Below are positions 25,184 through 34,231 of a stretch of DNA of 64,000 bases, in pieces. Position 1 is the first letter of the stretch. Each line of letters begins with the position of its first letter. A program made the translations under genes and the position numbers. The notes below the pieces were generated by a model, which was not told where the DNA came from, did not search any database, and saw nothing but the letters and a program-made list of their open reading frames with translations. This DNA is from JAUNBG01 sp964442735 (GTDB lineage Bacteria > Planctomycetota > Planctomycetia > Pirellulales > Thermoguttaceae), in the NCBI GenBank assembly GCA_964442735.1, contig CAYUAP010000010.1, positions 1 through 64,000 on the forward strand, in the 5' to 3' direction.

Positions 25184-27859
25184 TTATTCCTTAATATGGA
25201 ATCGGAAATCATCGCCGTCGAAATCAACAATGATTTTTTCTTTTTTCCCTTTAATGATATCGTTTTCACTAGGGGAATGTTTTAGTAATTCCATAGCGAG
25301 GGGATTTTCGATCTGACGTTGAATAACTCGTTTTAGGGGGCGAGCACCATAAATAACATCATAACCTTGATCTGTAATTGCATCAATGGCCTTCGGTGTA
25401 ATCTCCAGTTCAACGCCCTGTTTGGTCAGGAGATCGACCAGTTTTTTAACTTGAAGATCGACGATCTGCCGTATCTGTTCTTTTGACAAGGTATGGAAGA
25501 TAATGGTTTCGTCGATACGATTAAGGAACTCGGGCAGAAACTGTACTTGCAGGACCTTCTGAACCTCTTCCCGAATATTTTCTGCCGGTTGACCTTCCTG
25601 GGTCATTTGCTGAATAATTTGACTTCCCAGGTTGGAAGTCATAACAATAATAGTATTGGTAAAGTCAACGGTATGACCTTGATTATCGGACAATCGGCCA
25701 TCGTCCAGAACCTGGAGCAGTATATTGAAGACGTCCCGATGGGCTTTTTCTATTTCGTCGAACAGAATAACCGCATAGGGTCTTCGTCGAATTGCTTCGG
25801 TCAACATACCACCTTCTTCATAACCGACGTATCCTGGAGGGGCGCCGATCAGTCGGGATACCGTATGTTTTTCCATGAACTCGCTCATATCGATACGGAC
25901 AATAGCGCTTTCATCATCGAATAATGCGGCGGCCAGGGCCTTGCACAGTTCTGTTTTTCCGACTCCGGTGGGACCGAGGAACAGGAAGGAACCCATCGGT
26001 CTATGGGGATCCTGGAGTCCACTTCGACTTCTTCGAACGGCATTGGCAACGGCATCGACTGCCTCGTCCTGCCCAATGACTCGTAGATGGAGCCGATCTT
26101 CTAAAACGAGGAGTTTGGCGCGTTCTGTTTCCATCATTTTATGGACAGGGATTCCGGTCCATGCGGAAACGACTTCCGCTATTTCTTCCGGTCCGACGAC
26201 TTGACGAAGCAGTTTTTTGGGTTGATCCTGTTTGCTGTTTGTACCGTTTCCATTCTTTTCTTCCGCCTCCTCCAGTGTATTCAACTGATCGGTCAATTCT
26301 TTTATCTGTTTTTCAAGGTTATACATCTGCTGATATTTCGGTTCTACATCCTGGCCTCGGGAATAGGCATCTTTTATCTCGGCAGACAATGTTTTGAAAT
26401 CGTGTTGTTTTGTGGCGAGTTCACTTCGAATCTGATGAACGTCTCCGAGTCCACTTTTTTCTTTTTCCCAACGTGCCCGAAGTTCCGCCAATTCTTCCTT
26501 TTTCGCCTTCATTTCTTTTTCGATCTCTTTAAGCCGTTCCTTGGCATGCGGTTCCGTTTCGTCCGCTAGTTGTCGTGCCGCCAACTCCAATTGAACCAAT
26601 CGTCTTTGAACCAAATCTATTTCGGTTGGAACGCTTTCCAATTCCATAGCGAGTCGGCTCATAGCCTCGTCCATCAGGTCAATGGCCTTATCCGGCAGGA
26701 ATCTGTCGGAGATGTAACGATTCGACAGTTCTGCGGCGGCGACAAGGGCGGAGTCGGTAATTTTGACTCCTTTATGATGATTTTCATATCGATTTTTTAG
26801 ACCACGAAGAATGGCGAGTGTATCTTCGACGGACGGTTCACCGACATAGACCGGTTGAAAACGTCGTTCAAGGGCGGCATCTTTTTCGATATATTTTCGA
26901 TATTCATCAAGGGTTGTGGCTCCTATACACTTGAAATCACCCCGGGCAAGCGCCGGTTTCAGCAGATTCGCCGCATCGTTTCCGCCTTGACTGTTTCCTG
27001 TTCCGACTACGGTATGCAGTTCATCGATAAACAGAATAATTCTGCCATTGGACTCTTCCACTTCATGAAGAACAGCCTTGAGACGTTCCTCGAATTCACC
27101 CCGAAATTTAGCTCCGGCAACCAGGGCTCCCATATCGAGGGTAATTACTTCCTTGTTTTTCAGGCTTTCCGGGACATCATTATCAACGATCCGAAGGGCC
27201 AGGCCTTCGGCTATTGCGGTTTTACCAACTCCCGGTTCACCTATCAGAACGGGATTATTTTTGGTTCGCCGGGACAATACCTGAATAACACGTCGTATTT
27301 CCGAGTCTCGACCAATAACCGGATCCAATTTCCCTTTTTTAGCACGATCAACCAAATTGATACCGTAACGCGTTAGTGCCTGAAGTTTTCCTTCCGGTTC
27401 CTGATCCGAAACCCGGTTCGTTCCTCGTATTTTACTCGTTCCTTCAAGTAATTTTGTTCGGTCGATGGAATTGAGATCCAGCAGCTTTTTCGCCTTGGAA
27501 TCGACTTCTGCCAAGGCAAGGAGCAGATGTTCCGTCGATATATATTCATCGGTTAGAATCGTTGCTTCTTCGGCGGATTTCAGAAATATCTTTTGTAATT
27601 CACCACTCGGGGCCGCAGAACCGGCTCCATGGACCTTCGGTAGTAAATGAAGTTCCGATTCAACCATCTTTTTGAGCTGATTTATATTGGCACCAATTGC
27701 CTGTAGTATGGGTGTTACGTTGCCGTCCGTCTCCTCCAGTAATGCGTTGAGAAGATGAAGTGGCGTTATTTCCGGATTTCCTTCTTCCAGTGCTTTATTC
27801 TGTGCGCGAACAACGGCTTCCTGCGATTTTGTCGTTAATTTTTCAAAATTAAAATTCAT
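25184..27859 (-). CDS. clpB: ClpB disaggregase chaperone
   Basis: Hexameric AAA+ chaperone that rescues aggregated proteins with DnaK. From ATG 27859 it has 891 residues. The N-domain is at 1-150 (MNFNFEKLTTKSQEAV). The first AAA domain has Walker A GEPGVGKT near 205 and Walker B FIDELHT. The coiled-coil M-domain spans about 410-540; the second AAA domain has GPTGVGKT near 625 and FDEIEKAH. The long M-domain and absence of a ClpA-type C-terminus support ClpB over ClpC. A GGGGAAA lies before ATG 27859; an ATG six codons upstream is a weaker start. It is monocistronic with a terminator. Confidence 0.97.
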   Translation of the reverse strand: MNFNFEKLTTKSQEAVVRAQNKALEEGNPEITPLHLLNALLEETDGNVTPILQAIGANINQLKKMVESELHLLPKVHGAGSAAPSGELQKIFLKSAEEATILTDEYISTEHLLLALAEVDSKAKKLLDLNSIDRTKLLEGTSKIRGTNRVSDQEPEGKLQALTRYGINLVDRAKKGKLDPVIGRDSEIRRVIQVLSRRTKNNPVLIGEPGVGKTAIAEGLALRIVDNDVPESLKNKEVITLDMGALVAGAKFRGEFEERLKAVLHEVEESNGRIILFIDELHTVVGTGNSQGGNDAANLLKPALARGDFKCIGATTLDEYRKYIEKDAALERRFQPVYVGEPSVEDTLAILRGLKNRYENHHKGVKITDSALVAAAELSNRYISDRFLPDKAIDLMDEAMSRLAMELESVPTEIDLVQRRLVQLELAARQLADETEPHAKERLKEIEKEMKAKKEELAELRARWEKEKSGLGDVHQIRSELATKQHDFKTLSAEIKDAYSRGQDVEPKYQQMYNLEKQIKELTDQLNTLEEAEEKNGNGTNSKQDQPKKLLRQVVGPEEIAEVVSAWTGIPVHKMMETERAKLLVLEDRLHLRVIGQDEAVDAVANAVRRSRSGLQDPHRPMGSFLFLGPTGVGKTELCKALAAALFDDESAIVRIDMSEFMEKHTVSRLIGAPPGYVGYEEGGMLTEAIRRRPYAVILFDEIEKAHRDVFNILLQVLDDGRLSDNQGHTVDFTNTIIVMTSNLGSQIIQQMTQEGQPAENIREEVQKVLQVQFLPEFLNRIDETIIFHTLSKEQIRQIVDLQVKKLVDLLTKQGVELEITPKAIDAITDQGYDVIYGARPLKRVIQRQIENPLAMELLKHSPSENDIIKGKKEKIIVDFDGDDFRFHIKE

Positions 27860-28097
27860 TATTTTTCCCCTTTTCATAGATGTTCTGTCAATTATCGTTT
27901 GTCCGTTAGAGTCATCTGACCATTAGAGTCGTTAGACCATTAGAAACGGGTTATTGTCAACTTGACAGTTTATACAGGAATGTTACGCAATTTTTATGCC
28001 AATAGCGTGTGATTTTGTAAATCGTGTTTTATATCCATTTTATTACTAATTATAAAATATTTTTTAAAATTTTCTACAAAAGGGGGGTATTTCCCAA
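27860..28097. other. clpB leader region
   Basis: Contains near-repeats of TTAGAGTC/TTAGACCATTAGA (27905-27945) and the perfect palindrome TGTCAA-C-TTGACA (27955-27967). No CIRCE element (TTAGCACTC-N9-GAGTGCTAA) is present. Read on the minus strand, TTGACA could be a -35 box, but the -10 is poor. Confidence 0.45.
27955..27967. promoter_or_regulatory. Palindrome TGTCAACTTGACA upstream of clpB
   Basis: Perfect 6-1-6 inverted repeat about 96 bases upstream of the clpB start. It could be an operator or contain a -35 box (TTGACA) for clpB. Confidence 0.35.
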
Positions 28098-28126
28098 TTG
28101 CAATTTAAGTGAATTTCCTATATAAT
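28098..28126 (+). promoter_or_regulatory. Sigma-70-like promoter, long leader to DUF1559 gene
   Basis: TTGCAA (28098-28103), 17-base spacer, TATAAT (28121-28126). If used, transcription starts about 28133 and leaves a leader of about 240 bases before the DUF1559 gene. Confidence 0.6.
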
Positions 28127-28371
28127 ATAAAAAGTCAGAAGTTATCGTGCTTTTATCACCTTTTTGATAGTGGTGAAAACCAATATTGTTTTGTAATATT
28201 TTAGTCGAATGTTGTCGGAATAAAATTATCTTGGATCCATACAAATTCAAGTTAATACCTTGTTTGTAGGAAATAGAAATATTTTATAGTGTACTGATTA
28301 TAATGTTAAAGAGGGTTTTTTATATCGAAAAACCTTGTTATTTCGTACTCTTTCATATAAAGGAGCAAAAG

Positions 28372-29508
28372 ATGAATCTTAGTTTAGTAAAAACAGGCAA
28401 AAAAGACCGTTATGGTTTTACGCTTGTGGAATTGTTGGTTGTCATTGCAATTATAGGTATTTTGATAGCGTTGTTATTACCGGCTGTTCAGGCGGCACGA
28501 GAGGCGGCACGGCGGATGGAATGCACGAATCGACTGAAACAGTTCGGTTTGGGTCTTCAGAATTATGCGGACGCCAATGGTGGATATTTCCCGGCCGGTG
28601 TCAATATTATTTGTGGTCCTGTTCGTACCGGCCAACTGGGCGGTTATGCCACCTGCTGGAATGGAACGGCCATGCGTTATATCAGTGCTATTGGCGGTCC
28701 CCATGTGTTTTTACTTCCCTACATGGAACAGCAGGCCATTTATGACATGCTTTGTAACGATGCCAACGCGTCTGGTTTTGACTCTCCAGGTTACACCACC
28801 TATGACCGACAGGCCTACAATGCCAATATTGACGCGCTTCATTGTCCGTCAGACCCATGGCGTAAACGAACCAACGGTTGTATCAGTTACGCGTATAGTA
28901 CAGGTGACTTTCCTGGAAAACGTTTTGCCAATGGTAGTCACGACCCCTACCGTGGTGTTTTTTGCTGCGATACCTATACCTTCCAGGGTTTTCATTCGAT
29001 AACCGATGGTACCAGTAATACCATTGCCTTCACCGAAGGGGCTGTTTCTTCCAATTCCGGACGACAGATTAAGGGAACGTCCTATGTTTTCGGTTCCAAT
29101 GTCGGTGTTGATAATGCCGCGGGAACGACAGCATCTCCCAATATTTGTAACGCGACTCGTAGTACAACAAAAGCTGGAGAATACGATACGACCTATAGTA
29201 TCGATACCAATATCTGGGGTGTTCGTTGGATGGATGGTCGTCCATTCTTCCGTTCGGTTTGTACTATTCTGGCTCCAAACTCCCCAAGTTGTGGAAGTGG
29301 TCAGTATGAAGGACGTTATATGCGTGCGGCTACCAGTTATCATAGCGGTGGTGTTAATGCCGTTCGTGTTGATGGTTCCGTTTCCTTTATTTCTGAAACG
29401 ATTAACTGTGGTGATAATACACAGAAACCGGTTTCTTCCGGTCCTTCCCCCTATGGGGTTTGGGGCGCGCTGGGATCCATTAATGGTGGTGAAACTGTTA
29501 CCCTGTAA
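28372..29508 (+). CDS. DUF1559 protein with prepilin-type N-terminus
   Basis: 378-residue protein of the DUF1559 family, greatly expanded in Planctomycetota. The short basic leader ends at G with the type IV pilin-like motif GFTLVELLVV, then a hydrophobic helix and the family signature AAREAARRMECTN. The C-terminal HSGGVNAVRVDGSV is the H-X9-DG motif that defines the family end. It is likely processed by a prepilin peptidase and assembled or anchored at the envelope; the exact role is unknown. Start: AAGGAG at 28360-28365 before ATG 28372. An upstream ATG (28303) without a ribosome site is rejected. A strong hairpin terminator follows. Confidence 0.93.
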   Translation: MNLSLVKTGKKDRYGFTLVELLVVIAIIGILIALLLPAVQAAREAARRMECTNRLKQFGLGLQNYADANGGYFPAGVNIICGPVRTGQLGGYATCWNGTAMRYISAIGGPHVFLLPYMEQQAIYDMLCNDANASGFDSPGYTTYDRQAYNANIDALHCPSDPWRKRTNGCISYAYSTGDFPGKRFANGSHDPYRGVFCCDTYTFQGFHSITDGTSNTIAFTEGAVSSNSGRQIKGTSYVFGSNVGVDNAAGTTASPNICNATRSTTKAGEYDTTYSIDTNIWGVRWMDGRPFFRSVCTILAPNSPSCGSGQYEGRYMRAATSYHSGGVNAVRVDGSVSFISETINCGDNTQKPVSSGPSPYGVWGALGSINGGETVTL

Positions 29509-29538
29509 ACGTGTAAACAAAATATTTTTGTAATTCAT

Positions 29539-29581
29539 TACTCTTCCATGATTATGATGGAAGAGTATCGTTGTTGTTATG
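29539..29581 (+). terminator. Terminator after DUF1559 gene
   Basis: Perfect 11-bp stem TACTCTTCCAT / ATGGAAGAGTA (29539-29567) with a 7-base loop, then a T/G-rich run. It lies 30 bases after the stop codon. Confidence 0.75.
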
Positions 29582-29961
29582 AATGTCTAACCTCGCTCTT
29601 TTCCCCCATTAAAAATTTTTTATCATTAAAATTTTTCCACAATTAAAAATATTGTGTTATTTTCTCTTTTTTTATATTTTTTCGATTATCTTTTTTGAAA
29701 ATGGGTGTATAGTATAGGAGAGTATAGAAGAGAATTTATAAAAAATTTTTCATAGAATCTTAAAATCGTTATATTTTGTATAATTTATTTTGTAACTAAA
29801 ATTTACCGTTAATGTATATGTTGTATATTGTATATTGATATTGTATTTTTTGTTTTTGAACATTATAATAAATGTATAGCTGTTTTGCCGGAAACGGAAA
29901 GGAGTTAAGCAGAATAGTCTATAGTGGATAGAATGACTAAAATTTTAAAAGGAGAAGGAGT
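29582..29961. other. AT-rich intergenic region
   Basis: About 380 bases, very AT-rich, with short TGTATATT repeats (29817-29850). A TATAAT (29779-29784) lacks a -35 partner. A ribosome site AAGGAGAAGGAG lies just before ATG 29962. Nothing else is recognised. Confidence 0.5.
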
Positions 29962-32019
29962 ATGTCATTTGAAGAAGTAAAAGATACCCGATTGGAGAAG
30001 CAGACAGATGATCATTTTAATGATCAATTGGAATGGGGGGGTAACATGGTTTCAAACAAAATTCCTGAACCGGAAGATAATAATTTTAGTATAAAGTTTC
30101 AAGAATCGAATCTGTGTGATCACATTTCTCTCGCTGTGGCAATTGTTGATTATCATCATAAAATTTGCTATATCAATAATGCTTTTTGTGAAATTGTTCG
30201 ACAGCATACGGATTTGGATACAATCCTTGACTTCAAGGGGGCGAATCTGCTCCCATTCAGCTCCTTAAAAGAACTTCTGTTAAAACAGGACTTTTATAGA
30301 ATCCTGGGAAATCCTGATATCATAGGTCCGGACTATTGTCCCTTCCATACGGTTCAAACGACCCATGAAATGACGGAGACTTCGTTTATTGTTGATCAAA
30401 TTACCTACGATATGAAAATCGTCCCGAAATACAAAAGTGATCAGGCATACCAGGATTATTATTTTATCGAACTCTCCAATGCAATGAAGCTGGTTGATAT
30501 AGAGCAGCGGCTTAAACGTCTTCAGGAGATCGAGCGTTCGCTCATGGATATGTCGACCAAAGAGATCGAAACCATGACGAAGACGGAACGAAGAAATTTG
30601 TTTATTTCCAGGGTAGAAACCTATTTTAAGGAGTTATTCGGCTATAATATTTATGAATTTCGAATATTGAATCGGTTAACGGGCGAATTGGAACCACTTC
30701 TTTCCAACGGCCTTTCCAACGAGGCAGCGACTCGACGCCTTTTTGCCAATCCCTCCGAATTTGGAATAACCGGATTCGTTGCGTACTTCGGAAAACCGTA
30801 TTTATGTGAAGATCCATTTAGTGATCCTCTTTATTTACGTGCTTCCGATATTAGTCGGAGATCCTATACACTTCCACTTAAATATCAGAATGAAATTATT
30901 GGTACTTGTAACGTGGAGAGCGAACGGTTGGACGCTTTTTCGGATCGCGAACTCTATTTACTTCAGTTTTTTGTGGCCGGAATTGCGAATACGCTTCATA
31001 CCCAGGAGCTTTTAGACCATGAAAATCAGAAGGGGTCGATTGAAAGCGTTTTGAAAATTCAGATGAATCTCGCTGAAATCATTGATGAAATTCGGTCTCG
31101 AACCTGTGCTCTAACGGATGCACAGCTACTTTTTTTACAATTGCTTAAAGAGCAGCGTAATCTATTGAATATTGAGTTATCCGGGATACAGGATGCCTAT
31201 TTAGAGCCGACGACGGTACGTCAAATTCTTTTGGCCAATATTTGTTCTTTTATTGAGGAAATCAATAAAATGGGTATTCCCTTAAATGGAATACTTCAAG
31301 CGTCTGGAGAACTCCAAACGGCAATTGGGAAGGAGCGGGATCGTTTAGAGCAGTTCCAGCAGACGATCGACAATTCAGTGAAGGAGCATCCCCGACTTCA
31401 CGGAAAACATGTTCTTGTCGTGGACAAGCTTGACGAAATTCGGACGAACGCCCATCGCTTTTTCGAGCAATATGGATGTATTGTCGATACGGCAAAAGAC
31501 ACACTGGATGCCATTTGTCTGATAAAACGGGTTCGATACGACCTGATTATTTCCCAAATTTATCCGGATGGCGGTATGAATGGGGAACAGTTTTTCATGC
31601 GTTTGTGCGACCTCTATAAAAGTTCGACGATACCACTTCTTTTAGCGTCCGATCTTGGAGTTCATGATTCCGGGCACATGGTCAAGAATTCAATGATAAA
31701 GGGATTGATTGGTAACGTTTGTCGGCAGCAGTATTATCCAAAACAGATACTTCCCTTGTTTGAGAAGATATTAAATGTTTGTGGTAATCTCAATATTGTG
31801 TCGGAATATCGGGAGACGAATTCCAATGGTATGACGCAGACCCAGGATGAATTATTCGGTTATACGATATCCCAATCGGAGCCGGCAACCCATGTAAAGG
31901 GGTTTCACCTTCATAATAAATCACGGCGTTTCGACCAATGGGTTGCGCAAATAACCAATAGTGCATCTTCGGACGGAGATTTGCCATTGAGTCCTTCAGG
32001 AACCCTGGATGCAACTTGA
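29962..32019 (+). CDS. PAS-GAF protein with pseudo-receiver domain
   Basis: 685-residue cytosolic signalling-like protein. A PAS-like domain spans about 50-165 (SLAVAIVDYHHKICYIN), a short coiled segment follows, then a GAF domain at about 205-345 (FGITGFVAYFGKPYLCEDP). A helical stretch at 360-470 leads to a receiver-like domain at about 480-600 starting HVLVVDKLDE. The expected phospho-acceptor Asp is replaced: the strand reads YDLIISQIYPDGGMNG, with Gln where Asp should be. No kinase ATPase, GGDEF or DNA-binding domain is seen, so it probably senses ligands and acts by protein contact. The ribosome site is strong. It may be co-expressed with the SorC-type gene, 240 bases downstream. Confidence 0.75.
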   Translation: MSFEEVKDTRLEKQTDDHFNDQLEWGGNMVSNKIPEPEDNNFSIKFQESNLCDHISLAVAIVDYHHKICYINNAFCEIVRQHTDLDTILDFKGANLLPFSSLKELLLKQDFYRILGNPDIIGPDYCPFHTVQTTHEMTETSFIVDQITYDMKIVPKYKSDQAYQDYYFIELSNAMKLVDIEQRLKRLQEIERSLMDMSTKEIETMTKTERRNLFISRVETYFKELFGYNIYEFRILNRLTGELEPLLSNGLSNEAATRRLFANPSEFGITGFVAYFGKPYLCEDPFSDPLYLRASDISRRSYTLPLKYQNEIIGTCNVESERLDAFSDRELYLLQFFVAGIANTLHTQELLDHENQKGSIESVLKIQMNLAEIIDEIRSRTCALTDAQLLFLQLLKEQRNLLNIELSGIQDAYLEPTTVRQILLANICSFIEEINKMGIPLNGILQASGELQTAIGKERDRLEQFQQTIDNSVKEHPRLHGKHVLVVDKLDEIRTNAHRFFEQYGCIVDTAKDTLDAICLIKRVRYDLIISQIYPDGGMNGEQFFMRLCDLYKSSTIPLLLASDLGVHDSGHMVKNSMIKGLIGNVCRQQYYPKQILPLFEKILNVCGNLNIVSEYRETNSNGMTQTQDELFGYTISQSEPATHVKGFHLHNKSRRFDQWVAQITNSASSDGDLPLSPSGTLDAT

Positions 32020-32260
32020 TAGTCCCGACAATGCAGGTATTAATGCAGGTATGTTAATGCAGGTATTTCAGAAACTGTTGTTTACGTTTTTGGGGGTATT
32101 AAGTTCTTTATAACATGGAGACATGGACGTCCGTCCGTGTCTCCGGGCGGTTTTTATAACCGTCCTAAAGCCTATCGGGCACTGTTTTTACAATCGTGAT
32201 TCCAAGTGGACCCTGTGTCCGCATTTCAGAAGATTACAGCCGATTTTTTATGGTAAACGT
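32020..32260. other. Leader of the SorC-type gene, with strong hairpin
   Basis: Contains three AATGCAGGTAT repeats (32033-32068) and a stable hairpin, GGAGACATGGAC-GTCC-GTCCGTGTCTCC (about 32116-32143), flanked by TTTATAAC and TTATAACCGTCCT. The flanks resemble element B ends, so this may be a decayed B copy. Confidence 0.5.
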
Positions 32261-33451
32261 ATGATCAAGCGCAAAAAAGAAAGTATCAAACCCTGGCATC
32301 CGGCAGAAGAGAGTATCGAGCTTATATACGATGTCTGTCAACGATTTTTGAATCCTGGTTTAGGAGATGGCAAGACGGAAAGTGTTGTGGAGATTGCACA
32401 TTGGCTTGCGGAAAAGTACAATCGTCCTTCATTGACTCGGGAAAAAATCTATCCCCTGTTTCGGGAGGCGGTCAAACGTAATATATTAATTCTTCAGCCG
32501 CCATTGGAAGTGGAATGGGCCAATAGAATCAAAAAAATCTATAATTTGGAAGAGGATCGGTTTAATTTATCGATTGTCAATGTTACCGGGCCAACTGCCG
32601 CGCGTAACGTGACCTCGAAGGCGGCCGATATTGTGATCAATCTGATTGATAAAGTTGCAAATGAAAAACGGGAGGAGGCAATTCGAAACCATCAGGATCC
32701 GGATAATATTTCGGTCCATTTGGGAATGGGGGCTGGACTGGCGACAATGATTGTGGCCCGACGTCTCGCCAATCGCGTTGCCACGGGTGATAATATCCCA
32801 AAACTCGTCCTTCACGCCATTTCGACCGGTGGATTTTTTGTTGATCAACCCCACAAGGCTCCTGTTACATATTTTGCCTATTTCGACGATATTCAGGCAC
32901 AAGTGGAGTGTATTGCGTTATTTGCGGAAACGGTTGTTCAAACGGGGGAGTATGAAAGAATCAAAAAAAATACCGGCTTGAATTACTGTTTTAAGCGGAG
33001 AAACGAGATCGATATTATTGTAACGTCTCTTGCTTCTTCGACCCATGTGCATGGTCTTCTGAAAAAGTATTTGGACTGGCTCATTGAGAATAAATGTGAA
33101 GGTCTTTCCCAGACGGTACTGGATAACATGTACGAGGCCGGTTGGGTTGGTGACGTTCAATTTCGGCCCTATTCCAAGGAGGGGCCTTTAGACGATAATA
33201 TATGTCCCGTGCGAGCCGTTACTTTATTTGAATTGGACGAACTTGTGGAAATGGCCAAAACTCCAGGAAAATATATCGTACTGGTCGGGGCTCCTTGTGG
33301 ACAATGTGGAGATAGTAAATTTGACGCGATACAGCCTTTGTTGACCAATGAAAAATTACATCTATGGACCCATTTGGTAACCGATGTTGATACGGCCAAC
33401 GAATTGATGGAAAATCAAAAAGATGAAACTCAAGATGAAAAAAATCCGTAA
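32261..33451 (+). CDS. SorC/DeoR-type sugar-binding transcriptional regulator
   Basis: About 396 residues from ATG 32261. The N-terminal ~80 residues contain a likely helix-turn-helix (VVEIAHWLAEKYNRPSLTREKIYPLFREAV). The rest resembles the SorC sugar-phosphate-binding domain (IVNVTGPTAARNVTSKAADIV...VHLGMGAGLATMIVARRLA), which controls sugar operons in response to phosphorylated sugars. No ribosome site is obvious, so the exact start is uncertain; the frame is open from 32123. Unusually, the stop codon TAA (33449-33451) is part of the left end of an element A insertion. No sugar operon is adjacent, so the target is unknown. Confidence 0.8.
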   Translation: MIKRKKESIKPWHPAEESIELIYDVCQRFLNPGLGDGKTESVVEIAHWLAEKYNRPSLTREKIYPLFREAVKRNILILQPPLEVEWANRIKKIYNLEEDRFNLSIVNVTGPTAARNVTSKAADIVINLIDKVANEKREEAIRNHQDPDNISVHLGMGAGLATMIVARRLANRVATGDNIPKLVLHAISTGGFFVDQPHKAPVTYFAYFDDIQAQVECIALFAETVVQTGEYERIKKNTGLNYCFKRRNEIDIIVTSLASSTHVHGLLKKYLDWLIENKCEGLSQTVLDNMYEAGWVGDVQFRPYSKEGPLDDNICPVRAVTLFELDELVEMAKTPGKYIVLVGAPCGQCGDSKFDAIQPLLTNEKLHLWTHLVTDVDTANELMENQKDETQDEKNP

Positions 33452-33655
33452 CCATTCACGAACGATTTTGGAACCACGGATATCACGGATAAACACAGAT
33501 TGTCTGCCGTAAAATACAATATTTTACAATAACAAACGAAACATTTTTATCTATGATCATAAATAATTTTATCATAAAAAAGTTTGTTTGCCAAAAAAAC
33601 TATTCTTGGTTTCATTTTATATCTGTGGTTTCACTTTATATCTGTGAACGGTTAC
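33448..33655 (+). repeat. Complete, uninterrupted element A
   Basis: 208 bp from GTAACCATTCACGAACG to CTGTGAACGGTTAC. Ends are a 12-bp inverted repeat with one mismatch. The middle reads CTATGATCATAAATAATTTT, the uninterrupted form of the site where B is inserted in other A copies. Near the right end the unit TTTCACTTTATATCTGTGG is present twice. Confidence 0.93.
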
Positions 33656-33839
33656 AAAAATCCGTAAAATGATTATGCATAAAAACAGGAAGCCCGCCTG
33701 TTGGGGGGATTACGAGGAACCGGAAATTTTAAGGTTTGCATAACCTCCGATTCTTTTGTACTTGATGATCGAGGGATGGAAGATATTTTCGTTCCTGTCA
33801 TCACTGATAATAGACATCGATAGAGGCTTTAGGGGTAAT
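33656..33839. other. Unassigned spacer between repeats
   Basis: About 180 bases with no gene or recognised repeat. Confidence 0.5.
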
Positions 33840-33975
33840 TATACTCAAGGTCGTTATAAAATTCTATTTTCAAAATAGGCGAGACGCCTGTTTTGAGGGA
33901 TGCGGACGAGACCTGCCTGCCGTCAGGCATGGCGTCCGTGTTTCTGGAAAAGACTGTATTGTAACGTTTTCCAAT
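33840..33975 (-). repeat. Element B copy with altered end
   Basis: Starts TATACTCAAGGTCGTTATAAA; carries both inner hairpins; the far end is replaced by GGAAAAGACTGTATTGTAACGTTTTCC, itself an inverted repeat. Confidence 0.82.
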
Positions 33976-34091
33976 TATACTCAAGGACGTTATAAAATTC
34001 TATTTTTCAAAATAGGCGAGACACCTGTTTTGGAGGATGCGGACGAGATATCTGTGTTTCTGGAAAAGACTGTATTGTAACGTTTTCCAAT
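33976..34091 (-). repeat. Element B copy, truncated, tandem with next
   Basis: Starts TATACTCAAGGACGTTATAAA and ends with the same altered tail as the previous copy. It and its neighbours share a repeat period of about 116 bases, so a tandem duplication within B sequences occurred. Confidence 0.82.
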
Positions 34092-34231
34092 TATACTCAA
34101 GGACGTTATAAAATTCTATTTTCAAAACAGGCGAGACGCCTGTTTTGAGGGATGCGGACGAGACCTGCCTGCCGTCAGGCATGGCGTCCGCGCTCCCAGG
34201 AAATGCCGAATTTATAACGTTCTCCAGTATA
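34092..34231 (-). repeat. Element B copy, full length, abutting a stop codon
   Basis: 140 bp from TATACTCAAGGACGTTATAAA to CGTTCTCCAGTATA. The next three bases (34232-34234) are the stop codon of the methyltransferase gene. Confidence 0.9.

Noticed and set aside
27878..27970. CIRCE or HrcA operator upstream of clpB
   Set aside because: The TTAGCACTC-N9-GAGTGCTAA pattern is absent; only an unrelated 13-base palindrome is present.
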